From the NCBI GenBank assembly GCA_963575745.1, contig CAUYUJ010015496.1:265172-329171 (forward strand): a stretch of 64,000 nucleotides of DNA. The letters run 5' to 3'. This document shows, one piece after another, positions 20,413 to 29,668 of the stretch. The stretch is from Prorocentrum cordatum (Eukaryota; Sar; Dinophyceae; Prorocentrales; Prorocentraceae). Under the pieces are notes generated by a model, which worked only from the letters and a program-made list of their open reading frames with translations, was not told the origin of the DNA and made no database searches. Both the position numbers and the translations under genes were made by a program. Numbering within the stretch: position 1 is the stretch's first letter; each line of letters opens with the position of its first letter.

Positions 20413-21890
20413 ACTGGCGCCGGCGGTGAACCGTCAACCTGGTCACCACCGGGAACCTCGTAGAGCTCCTTTCACGCGTAAGAGTGCTCAGAGTCGAAAG
20501 AGAGAGCTTCTGGAAACATTTCTCGAAAAAAAGAAAAATTGTTTTTTTTCGTATCGACATGAAGTTGGTTCCTCCAAGTGTTTCAATAGTAAAAGTGCGC
20601 CTACAGAGCTGAGCTGCTTGCAGAACAAAGTTCAGATACTAATGCTCGGAGTAAAAATCTGCTTTCTCAAAATGATTTGTCAACATCTTTCAAAAAATTG
20701 CAAAACCACCCAAAAGTTGCCACTTGGTCCTCTCTGGCCGGGTCGACCAACTGGCACCGGCGGTGAACCGTCAACCTGGTCTCCGCCGGGAACCTCGTAG
20801 AGCTCTTTTCACGCGTGAGAGTGCTAAGAGTCGAAGAAGAGAGCTTCTCGACGCATTTCTCGAAAAAACTTCAATTTTTTCATCTCGATAGAAAGTTGGT
20901 TGCGCCAAGTGTTTTGATAGTGAAAGTGCGTCTTCAGCGCTCATATTAGACGCAGAGGCCCTTAGAGTTGTCTACAGGTGCGAACAATCTGCTTTCTCAA
21001 AATGAATTGTCAAATATCTTTCAAATATTTGCAAAACTATCCAAAAGTTGCCACATTGTCCGCCTTGCCACTTTGTCCTTTCTGGCCGGGTCGACCAACT
21101 GAGATCCGGCGGTCAACCGTCAATCAGGTTTCCGCCGGGAGCCTCGTAGAGCTCTATTCTGGGCGCGGCGAAGCACACGAAAGAAGCTCTCTCAAGCGCG
21201 AAGAATAAATATCGGAAAATCTGTTTTTTAAATTTTGCATCTTCGCTTCGTGGACCTAGCTGCCAGACCGAGTTCGGACCTCTCGATGCGAGAAAAATCG
21301 CGCCGGGTGCTACTGGGTCGGTTTATATGCGTGCCGGCTCTGTAGCTCTTCTAAATCTTCAGTTAAGGGAAACCGACAAGACTCGTCAAAATGATCGTAT
21401 ATTATAAATAGTTTTGCGGGCCTAGCTCGAGCAGCAGACCGAGTTCACACCTCTCGATGGGACAGAGGAACACGCCTGATGATTCTGAATCGGTTTCTGT
21501 AAGTATCAGTTCTGTAACTGTCCTAAATCTCGAGTTAAGTACAGAAAACTGTCAACGCGTGTCAAGATGACTCGAAACGGTTGATGGTTCCCTCAAGTCT
21601 TTTGATACTATATTTACAGCTAGAGACCTGGGAATTCAACTGGCAGACGCGGCATAACCCGCTGCAGGTGGTAAAAATACCTGTTTGTAAAACGAACTTT
21701 CAAATTTTGCATCACGATAGAATAACCGACCACAAGTTATCACATTGTCTCTGAAAGTCGGGTCGGCCAACTAGCTCCACCTGCGCCCGAATTCCTCTTA
21801 GCTCATCTTGCCGAAGAGCTCTACGAGGTACTAGCTCCACCCTGCGCCAGCATTCCTCTAGCTCATCGTTGCCGAAGAGCTCTACGAGGT
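20413..21890 (-). mobile_element. HelB-HelB'-HelG composite with one shared 5' end
   Basis: 3' hairpins start at 20413 and 20750 (CTGGCACCGGCGGTGA, one arm base changed). A complete HelG lies at 21098-21829 and a single tail at 21830-21890. The architecture parallels 6891-8030, with HelG in place of HelC. Confidence 0.58.
21098..21829 (-). mobile_element. HelG element, complete (about 730 bp)
   Basis: Starts actgagatccggcggtcaacc with right arm tttccgccggg and inner repeat gcctcgtagagctc; ends cttgccgaagagctctacgaggt. Body has attctgggcgcggcg and two repeat-like units related to those of HelA. Arms GGTCA and TTTCC no longer pair at the inner end. Confidence 0.58.
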
Positions 21891-21911
21891 ACTCTTAAGC
21901 TCCCAGCAATA

Positions 21912-22583
21912 ACTGGGATCCGGCGGTAAACCGTCAACCAGGCAACCGCCCGTAGAGCTCTATTCTGGCGCGGCGCTGCTCGAAGCACACGAAAGAAGTT
22001 TTCTCAAGCGTGCAGAAGAAATATCGGAAAATATGTTTTTATTTTAAAATTTTGCATCTTTTCGTGGACCTAACTGTCAGACCGAGTTCGCACCTCTCGA
22101 TGCGAGGAAAATCGCGCCGGGTGATACTTGGTAGGTTTATACGCGTGCCAGCTCTGTAGCTAAACTAAATCTTCAGTTAAGGGAAACCGACAACACTCGT
22201 CAAAATGATCGTATATTACAAATAGTTTTGCGGGCCTAGCTCGAGCAGCAGACCGAGTTCAGACCTCTCGATGGGACAGATGAACGCGCCTGATGATTCT
22301 GAATCGGTTTCTGTAAGCATCGGCTCTGTAGCTGTCCTAAATCTCGAGTTAAGTACAGAAAACCGTCAACGCGTGTTAAGATGACTCGAAACGGCCGACG
22401 GTTCCCTCAAGTCTTTCGATAGTAATATTACAGCTACAGACCTGGGAATTTAACTGGCAGACGCGGCATAACCCGCTACAGGTTGGAAAAATACCTGTTT
22501 GTAAAACGAACTTTCAAATTTTGCATAAAGATAGAATAACCGACCCCAAGTCGCCACATTGTCTCTTAAGGTCGGATCGGCCA
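21912..22583 (-). mobile_element. HelG element, 3' portion
   Basis: Starts actgggatccggcggtaaacc in the loop of the HelA 5' hairpin (cagcaata). The right arm is deleted (caaccgcccgtagagctc). The body is close to the 21098 copy and runs to ggatcggcca at 22583, where HelA begins. Confidence 0.55.
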
Positions 22584-22684
22584 ACTGGGCGCCGGCGGTA
22601 AACCGTCAACCTTGGTTTTTTGCGTATTGCGTGCCGCCACAGCAGGGTCGGGTCACCGCCCAGGCGATAGCCACACAAGGAGGC

Positions 22685-25600
22685 CTAGTATCCTGCCAAA
22701 TGCAGGCATTCCTCCACTCCCAAAAGGAGTTGTCGGGCAGACTCTAACTCAGCTGCAGTGATAGTGCTCGAGGGGGGAAGGAGGAAAGAGGAAGAGGCCA
22801 CGTTGGGCTCCCACACGCCACTCGGAAGAGTGACAGGATATTCAGCAACAGAAGAGGAGCACAAATGAAAATCAATCTGCCAGCCACAGCCTACGCCCAG
22901 ATAGGATCTTCCACCATCGAAGCTTCCCCGAATGGCGTCGATCAGAATAGCGTTAGCTTTAACATGGGATAGGAAATCATGCCTAAAACGTGTTCTACAA
23001 ATGCCCTGCCTAGCTCTGTGTGTTAACTCATCCGCAGCAGTATTGTCCTCTCTGTATACCCACTTGAAGATATGTCTCCCAAGACAGGCCGCCTGCACAC
23101 CACATCTCTTAGCTAGAATGTCTAACTTATTCTGAATGCCGCCCACAATCTTGTCATAATGCACATTGGTAGTAAAATACAAGCCTTGGATCCACCGCAC
23201 AACGCATTGAGAGTCTCCCTTCAGTTCAATGGCAATCCTTCCCACCTGGAACTCCCACTCCGTGTAATCCTCCAATATCTTAGCATACCGTTTGGACAAC
23301 ACCTCCTCCTTCTTCCTGCTAAGCTCCTCCGAAAGTACCTCCTCCTCCCTCTCTTCCATAGGCTTCCAAGGAATAGGATCTTTAAGAACCAGGAAATCAG
23401 AAACACCAGGAACCTGAAGAAGCATAAAAACTTGACGAGCGAACTTGACCCAGGCCTCCTCTGACCATTCCAGAACATGGTACCTGTACTTCCCTCCCAC
23501 AAGCTCAAAAGGTGTTCTCCACGGGCGCATGCCGATAGGAGCTCCGCCAGTCCTCACACGAGTCCCAGCACGTCCAGCCTGGCTTCCTAAAGATAGTATC
23601 AGATCATCCCGCCTGGATTCCCACTCCCCTCCTCCGTGCAACATGGACAGTCGTGCCTGCAGGTAGCCGTTGACAGCAGTGCCCGTGTCCACCACCGTGG
23701 GCTGATTGTAATAGCGGGTTGGGTCCTCGAACCTGTCTCTGAGTCTCGCCGTGTTCTGAGAAAGTTGGGTCCTCTGACGTTTGGCCTCATTCATGCACAA
23801 CGTTTTTCTTTTCCGTCGGTTCATGGGCTCGGAGGGCGTCGTATCATCAGCAGGAGCACCAGGAGCATACGAGGGAGGCGGCACCAATTGTGAGCCACCC
23901 ACCACAGAAATCTCCTCCACGCCTCCTCCGTCCCTGCCAAAACAAGACAATGCAATATCCTTCGCCCATTTCCACTGCCGATATAGGAAGACCTGTGCGA
24001 GTGGAGGTCTGCCAGCTTCATAAAAAGCTTGCCTCCCTCTTTTGTACATGCGCGACATGAATACAGCCCACCCCTCCTCCTCCCTCTTCGCTCTCCACGT
24101 CATCCTGCTCAACATCTTCCCCTCCTCCTTGTGTATAAATGCAATCGTAGAACTGTCAACAGTAGCTCCTTCCAAGCCGAAAAGAAACTTAGATCTCACT
24201 CTAGATTCATATCGTGCAAATTTATTCTTCCAAGCAATCCTCCTGGAGGTGTAAAACGCTCGATCATTCCAGAAAGCACGAATAGCTTTTGCCATACGGT
24301 ATCGCACATCAACATGATCCTTGAAATTCCTCGCAATCTTAGTCCCTAGCACAATAATTTCATCCACCTGCGGAATAGTGATGTTCTCGGGGAGAGACAC
24401 ATTGGGCCCCCTGGACATACCTGGCGGGAACAACGTCACCATGAGAGGCTCCGTCACACCGGTGGTAGTACCCACGTCCATAAACTCACGACTGCTCTGC
24501 TTCCAACGAAAGCCGTGGTCGTGGAGAGCCCACGTCAACTGTAGAATCATTTTAGCCAATGTGGGGCGATCAGGAGCCGTGAGAAGCACGTTGTCCGCCC
24601 ATATGAAGTGACTCACAACAATACCTCCTGCTTCACCCGAGAGTACAACACCGACAGCATCTCTCGCCCAAGCAGACGTAATGTCACCAAACATGACCAG
24701 GGATTGAGCAGTCCACAGATCAGGTCCTTCCTTAGAACCTGTCTTCACACACGTTGTCCAAGGGAGCGTATCAGTGCAGACACCCTCAAACTGAAAGACC
24801 GCCTCATTACCAACAGAGTTCTCAATAAGACCATACCGAAGCTCCACATCAACACTCAAACGCTCAAGTGTAGAAGAAGCAACTTGGACAGTGAGCGAGT
24901 CAAATGCAGTGGCAACATCCAGGGAAGCAACAACAATATTCTCCTCCTTCCCCCACAGTCTGGCATGTCTGCACATCGCCTTCAATCCCGACGTTACCTC
25001 ATGTGTCTTACGACCTTGCTGGAAACCATACAAACACAGAGACGGAGCAACAACAGGAGCAATAGACACCAAATGCGAATTGAGTAGAATACACAAGCAG
25101 CCCATGTACCATGTGTTAACGACAGAATTCACAGCAAGAGTACGACTGTCAGCAAACCTCTTATCCTTGCCGTTCTTCAACATAATAGATGCACGGATGA
25201 ACTTCCAAGACTCAGGTGCCTCTGCCATTCGCCAGAAGCGTCGCTGGAAGCAGTCAAGCACCACACGGAGTGCTTCCCAGGACAAAGAACGTAACATGCG
25301 TGCACTGATACCATCAGCACCTACCGCCTTGCCTTCACGAAGCCTGGAACGAGCACGACAGAGAACATGCATGGTAATAGGAGAAGAAGTGTGAGTGCTG
25401 CGCGCACGTGCCTCATCAGCTTGGACCCGAAGCTGCTCCAGAGTCGCCATATTCATAGCAAGACGTTCCGACTTAGAGTACTTAGCCCTGACCACCCTCG
25501 TCATATCCTCCTTCCACTTACTGCGGTCTTCACACCATTCCCCGTCGATCATCATAGAGTTAGTAACAGTCTTAGTCTTGACCCCATCCCGATAACGATA

Positions 25601-26923
25601 AAGAAGTAGACGTTTCATGAACTGCCTTCGAACACGATTCCAACGACGACGACTATCCTTGAACGTAGCCTCATCGATCTGACCAGATTTCCAGAGTTTG
25701 TGGACTCTGTAGTGGGCCTCTTTCACCTGAGCTTCCTCCTGGGTCAACTTCGGGATGAGCGAAGCCGATTTAAAGCCATAACAGCGTTTGTCGGCAACAG
25801 CCCCCTCCTTCAATCGTGATTCCAGGTCGGCTAGAGAAATGGATCTCCACCTAGTATGCCAGATCACCCTTCCCTCAGACTCCTCCGTGCAGTACTGATT
25901 TTTGCGTTTTTTGTTTTGGCCGCAACCCCCACCAGACTTCCACCCAGCAATCTGTGTAACGGCCATATCAAACTCTCTGCACTGTTTCACCTCCTTACCC
26001 TCCAGCACAAACCACGAGGCGAACGATCGACTGCCAGTGGCCTTCGTCCTACCAGAGGACTTCCCCCGCAGCAAACATGGGAGATCAAAACATATCATCT
26101 TGTGGTCACTCCATTCAGTGTCTCGAGAGCCAGGAGGGTGCGCATACATAACGTGCAACTTAGAACACATAACATGAGTCTCCCAAGTCACAGGACACGC
26201 AACATAGTCAATGACGTGCTTAGTCCTAGCACCTCCTCCACACCAGGTAAACTCACGGTCAGTGAATGTGTTGATCAGCTTCAGACGTAGCTGGGCCATA
26301 CAAACACACCAGGCACGCGCACATGCACCCTGCAACACATCCCTCTGCCTCTCCTCCCTCACAGTACGCTCGTTCACACCACCACCAGAGATACGAAGTC
26401 GATCGATCTCAACATGAGGCTGCACTTCAACATTGGCGTCGGCACAAACAACAACATCATGAATACTGTACTTTTGACGCATGCGCACCACAGCACTCGA
26501 TAATTCAAGAAGAACGTTCTGGTACAGATGGAACGTGGCCTGGTACCCCTCAGACGTTGTCCCAAAGAATCCTTGCTGAGGAAGATACACGCTAGCATAG
26601 ATGAATGCGCCCACTTCTGGCCCACGGAAGGCACAGACCGCAAATCTTCTACCAGCAGCGTGTCCCAAGAAACAGGAGTTGAGAGTAGATGAGAATAGTA
26701 CACCTGCTTGGCCCTCAATCGAGCCACTGTCAAGCTTCACTTCAGCTGAGCTGCGATAGTGAAAACCAGCCTCATTCAACGTATCACGTCTGAGAAACTG
26801 GCACTCCTGGAGCCCGACAAGTTGCACTCCCAGCTCACGCAAGTAAGGAAGAGCAGATAGGGAAGTAGCATCACTCATCATTCTGATGTTCCAACAGGCC
26901 GCCCTCAGCGGGCGGGTACGTCG
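22685..26923 (-). CDS. LINE1 ORF2: APE endonuclease, reverse transcriptase, permuted RNase H
   Basis: This is the replication protein of a non-LTR retrotransposon; it nicks DNA and copies the element RNA at the nick. The first ATG is at 26881 (1398 aa). The endonuclease motif WNIR lies upstream of it, in the 14 codons after the ORF1 UGA, so translation probably enters from ORF1. From that ATG: endonuclease motifs LQEC (24-27), YLP (99-101), ADAN (147-150), IDY (224-226), SDH (258-260). Reverse transcriptase motif A has D655 and D661, motif B GSKEGPDLW (715-723), motif C WADN (761-764), where the usual second Asp is Asn. The RNase H motifs come in the order D1223, D1284, D1322, E1378, a circular permutation. 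The frame is intact. Confidence 0.88.
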   Translation of the reverse strand, partial: RRTRPLRAACWNIRMMSDATSLSALPYLRELGVQLVGLQECQFLRRDTLNEAGFHYRSSAEVKLDSGSIEGQAGVLFSSTLNSCFLGHAAGRRFAVCAFRGPEVGAFIYASVYLPQQGFFGTTSEGYQATFHLYQNVLLELSSAVVRMRQKYSIHDVVVCADANVEVQPHVEIDRLRISGGGVNERTVREERQRDVLQGACARAWCVCMAQLRLKLINTFTDREFTWCGGGARTKHVIDYVACPVTWETHVMCSKLHVMYAHPPGSRDTEWSDHKMICFDLPCLLRGKSSGRTKATGSRSFASWFVLEGKEVKQCREFDMAVTQIAGWKSGGGCGQNKKRKNQYCTEESEGRVIWHTRWRSISLADLESRLKEGAVADKRCYGFKSASLIPKLTQEEAQVKEAHYRVHKLWKSGQIDEATFKDSRRRWNRVRRQFMKRLLLYRYRDGVKTKTVTNSMMIDGEWCEDRSKWKEDMTRVVRAKYSKSERLAMNMATLEQLRVQADEARARSTHTSSPITMHVLCRARSRLREGKAVGADGISARMLRSLSWEALRVVLDCFQRRFWRMAEAPESWKFIRASIMLKNGKDKRFADSRTLAVNSVVNTWYMGCLCILLNSHLVSIAPVVAPSLCLYGFQQGRKTHEVTSGLKAMCRHARLWGKEENIVVASLDVATAFDSLTVQVASSTLERLSVDVELRYGLIENSVGNEAVFQFEGVCTDTLPWTTCVKTGSKEGPDLWTAQSLVMFGDITSAWARDAVGVVLSGEAGGIVVSHFIWADNVLLTAPDRPTLAKMILQLTWALHDHGFRWKQSSREFMDVGTTTGVTEPLMVTLFPPGMSRGPNVSLPENITIPQVDEIIVLGTKIARNFKDHVDVRYRMAKAIRAFWNDRAFYTSRRIAWKNKFARYESRVRSKFLFGLEGATVDSSTIAFIHKEEGKMLSRMTWRAKREEEGWAVFMSRMYKRGRQAFYEAGRPPLAQVFLYRQWKWAKDIALSCFGRDGGGVEEISVVGGSQLVPPPSYAPGAPADDTTPSEPMNRRKRKTLCMNEAKRQRTQLSQNTARLRDRFEDPTRYYNQPTVVDTGTAVNGYLQARLSMLHGGGEWESRRDDLILSLGSQAGRAGTRVRTGGAPIGMRPWRTPFELVGGKYRYHVLEWSEEAWVKFARQVFMLLQVPGVSDFLVLKDPIPWKPMEEREEEVLSEELSRKKEEVLSKRYAKILEDYTEWEFQVGRIAIELKGDSQCVVRWIQGLYFTTNVHYDKIVGGIQNKLDILAKRCGVQAACLGRHIFKWVYREDNTAADELTHRARQGICRTRFRHDFLSHVKANAILIDAIRGSFDGGRSYLGVGCGWQIDFHLCSSSVAEYPVTLPSGVWEPNVASSSFLLPPSSTITAAELESARQLLLGVEECLHLAGY

Positions 26924-26926
26924 TCA
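26899..26926 (-). promoter_or_regulatory. Candidate stop-codon readthrough site (UGA-CGA plus stem-loop)
   Basis: The ORF1 stop reads GTG TGA CGA CG on the minus strand. Eight nucleotides after the UGA a perfect 6-bp GC stem begins (CCGCCC, loop GCTGA, GGGCGG; plus positions 26915-26899). ORF2 continues in the same frame. UGA-C followed by a structure about 8 nt downstream is the layout of type II readthrough signals known from plant viruses and alphaviruses (there UGA-CGG or UGA-CUA). Function here is inferred. Confidence 0.55.
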
Positions 26927-28240
26927 CACGGAATCTCCATTCAGCAGCGTCTGCCAGGGCCCAGGAAGGATCTTGTCATCGAACTCAATCACCGATTCAG
27001 GCCTCAGAGTCCAACCATGCCTGGGATCCCAGGTTCCCAAACAGATCTGCCCACCGGTTTCAGGATAGCCCCAAGCCCAAGACATCACAGGAGACCCATA
27101 CTGAATTTTGACACGATTGTTTTTCTTCAGCGGGTTCCTCACACGGAAGTATGTAGCTGTAAGTTTACTGCCAGCCCTCACCTGCCCCTCACGCCAAGGC
27201 TCACACTGCACACGAATGCCGATGTACGACTGAGTAGCTGGAAGAAGGGAATCATCTCTCCAAAGGGGACCCGTGCGCGAGGAGATAACTTTCCAGAACT
27301 CCTCCCTGACCTTCCAGACAGTCTCCTTACTCGTGCCATGAACGAAGAAAATACGCAGCCTAAAGACACCGAACGGCTTGCCCTGGCACTCTCTATTGAT
27401 GGCCTCACGATCAAAGATCTTCGCATTAACCTCAAACTGCGAGCCAACTTCATCTAAGAGAATCTGGATAACTCTGGTGGCCCTGGCCTCTGACATGATG
27501 TTGCTCGTACGCGCCTGGACATCACGAGGGTCACCCGAAGTCCAGCCCGAGAGCGTCAAGTATCCAGGAACAAATGGGGTTGTGCTCCTGGGTCCTGCAT
27601 TGCCTCCAAGACTCACCCGAGTAGATACAGAGGCAGCATCACTGGCCGCACCATCACTTCCTACCGTCGCTAACTGCTTCTGAACCTGAGCATTCACCGC
27701 CTCCTGCTGCTGCTTCTGCTGCTTCACTTCCTCCCTAAGTTGTTCAAGGTCAGACTTCAAAGGTGCAACCTCCTGCTGGATCTCCTTCCTCACCTCCTCC
27801 TTATGTTCCGTCAGAGTACATCTGAGCATATCTGCCAAGTTCTGAAACTCATTACGCAGTAGACCAATAGTGACAGGCTCTTTGTCATCCGAAGCGCCCT
27901 TACCACCTATCCCAGCACGAGCCATCTTGGAGGACCTGGAAGTATCCCCCACCTCGTTTCTTTCACTGATCTGCTTCATAGAGACATCGGCACAGGCAGC
28001 GGCAGCAGATGCAAAGGATGGAGCATGATGCATCACAAGTTGTGGTGGATGGCCAGCAGAAGATGGGTCTGTCGACATCGTATCTGCGATACGCCCTGCT
28101 TTCGATGCTTCCAACGCCGAGAATAGAGCACGTTCGTCCTGTGTCGTATGCTCAGGGATATCGTCCCAGCCCTCAAAGTCCCAGTCGTCTTCTGAAATAA
28201 CAGCCGTGATTGCAACACAACAAACACAAAGTGGCCCCAA
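26924..28240 (-). CDS. LINE1 ORF1: coiled-coil RNA-binding-type protein
   Basis: 438 aa from the ATG at 28240. It probably packages the element RNA, as ORF1 proteins of L1-like elements do; this is inferred from position and architecture. An acidic N-terminus (EDDWDFEGWDD) precedes a long charged coiled coil at about residues 130-205 (EVRKEIQQEV, LEQLREEVKQQKQQQ). A folded C-terminal region follows (PGYLTLSGW, then FRLRIFFVHG), possibly RRM-like. The segments AQVQKQ, DAASVSTR and LTLSGW have counterparts in LINE2 ORF1. It ends at a UGA that lies in the same frame as ORF2. An earlier start or trans-spliced leader site (TTATTTCAG near 28200) is possible. Confidence 0.75.
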   Translation of the reverse strand: MGPLCVCCVAITAVISEDDWDFEGWDDIPEHTTQDERALFSALEASKAGRIADTMSTDPSSAGHPPQLVMHHAPSFASAAAACADVSMKQISERNEVGDTSRSSKMARAGIGGKGASDDKEPVTIGLLRNEFQNLADMLRCTLTEHKEEVRKEIQQEVAPLKSDLEQLREEVKQQKQQQEAVNAQVQKQLATVGSDGAASDAASVSTRVSLGGNAGPRSTTPFVPGYLTLSGWTSGDPRDVQARTSNIMSEARATRVIQILLDEVGSQFEVNAKIFDREAINRECQGKPFGVFRLRIFFVHGTSKETVWKVREEFWKVISSRTGPLWRDDSLLPATQSYIGIRVQCEPWREGQVRAGSKLTATYFRVRNPLKKNNRVKIQYGSPVMSWAWGYPETGGQICLGTWDPRHGWTLRPESVIEFDDKILPGPWQTLLNGDSV

Positions 28241-29668
28241 GAGAAAAACTGGAGTACAGTGTGCCAGCTAGCCACGGGATATCTGTAATAGGCCTGCCAA
28301 CAATACACCAAGCAGAGAAGATGCCAGCCGCAAGCAGAGAAGATGCCAGCCGCCAGGCGCCAGCAGCCGCCGCTATCGCGAGGGTGCCGAGGCCCGAGTG
28401 GAGCGAGATGGACGGGCGCGGCCGAGGGCGGGAGGGGCGCGGCAGGGGGGGGCCACCAAGGAGTCCCCCGGCGGTAACCTTGGTTACCGCCGGGAGACTC
28501 GTAGAGCTTCCTAGCTCGACTGAAGTTGAGAAAACCGACAGCACCTACCAAGATTCCGACTCATAGTGAAAATTTTTTGACCTCTGAATGCGACAGGCGG
28601 ACGCGTCTGATATCTTCGAATCGACTCCTGTCATTACCAGCCCTGCAGCCCCCTACAGCCCGAGTTCAATGTAGAAATCCGACAGGACCTCTCAGGATGA
28701 CTCGAACAATACAATAGTTTCGCAGACGGGCAGCAGGCCGAGTTCCGAGCTCTGGATTCGACAGACGGACGCGCCTGATGTCTTTAAATCGATACCTGTG
28801 ACCACCAGTACTGTAGCCCCCCTCAGCGAGTTGAGCGAAGAAAACTGAGAGCACTTCTCAAGATGACTCGACCAATACGAATAGTTTCGCGAGTCTAGAT
28901 CGAGCAGCAGACCGAGTTGAGAGCTCTGGATTCGACAGACAAACGCAACTGATGATTCTGAATCGGTTTCTGTAACTATCAGCTCTGTAGCTGTCCTAAA
29001 GCTCGAGTTAAGTACAAAAAACCGACAGTTCCTGTCAAGATGACTCGAATAATACGAATAGGTTTGCGGATCTAGCTCGGCTAACAGACCGAGTTCAGAC
29101 CTCTGGATTCAACAGGCGAACGCGCCTGATCATTCTACATCGATTAGCTGTGCTTACCAGCTCTGTAGCTTTCCTAAAGCTCGAGTTATGTTCAGAAAAC
29201 CGTCAGCGCGTATCAAGATGACTCAAAACGGCCGATCCCGCCACAGTGTTTTTCGATAGTAATATTCACCCGATCGAGCTGAGATCACGATGGCGAGCGG
29301 GAATAAGATCGAATATCACGGGAAAGAATACTAGAGCTCTAACGAATGGTTGAATTTCGAGAACAACATTTTCATCCGACCAAAAGTCAGCAAAAGTTCC
29401 GTCGAGATTTTTCTTGCCAACTAGCTCTCCAGCGCGCCGGAACTGGGCGCCGGCGGTAAACCGTCAGCCTTTCTTTTTTGCGGACTTTGCGGTCGACTGT
29501 GCAGGCTTTCCAGCCTAGTCGGAAGCAAGGAGCGGGCGCATCGGGAGTAGGCGGAAGCCTCACCGATCCAAACGATCAGAGGCGAAAGCCAACTCTTATT
29601 AGGAGGATGAGAGGTCAAGCACACACACACGACAAACGAGGGCATGGCGTGAGTGAGCACAATCAAAA

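Larger units (their letters stand above)
19244..21911 (-). mobile_element. HelA with nested HelB-HelB'-HelG block
   Basis: Hairpin at 19244, five repeat units, conserved tail to gcgccggaatt at 20412. The tail resumes at 21891 as actcttaagctcccagcaata before another element starts at 21912. The nested block 20413-21890 therefore sits exactly at aatt/act with no duplication. Confidence 0.62.
22616..28475 (-). mobile_element. LINE1: full-length non-LTR retrotransposon in a Helentron hairpin
   Basis: A 5.9-kb element on the minus strand: GC-rich 5' region (28241-28460), ORF1, in-frame UGA, ORF2, short 3' UTR and tail CGCAATACGCAAAAAA. Its 3' end abuts CCAAGGTTGACGG of the Hel loop. The loop bases AACCTTGG are present on both sides, giving a target duplication of about 8-10 bp. 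At the 5' junction there is also an inverted copy of the hairpin arm (28461-28477). Both ORFs are intact, suggesting a young copy. Confidence 0.85.
22584..29441 (-). mobile_element. HelA whose 3' hairpin carries LINE1
   Basis: ACTGGGCGCCGGCGGTAA at 22584; loop gtcaacc then ttgg at 22615, where LINE1 begins. The right side resumes at 28476 with aaccttggttaccgccgggag, then inner repeat actcgtagagcttcc, ~178-bp repeats and the HelA tail to gcgccgga at 29441, where the next HelA starts. Confidence 0.65.

Noticed and set aside
28941-28975. CTGATGA in the 178-bp repeat as a hammerhead ribozyme core
   Set aside because: The matching GAAA and the stem III arrangement are not found at the required positions; only the seven-base box fits.
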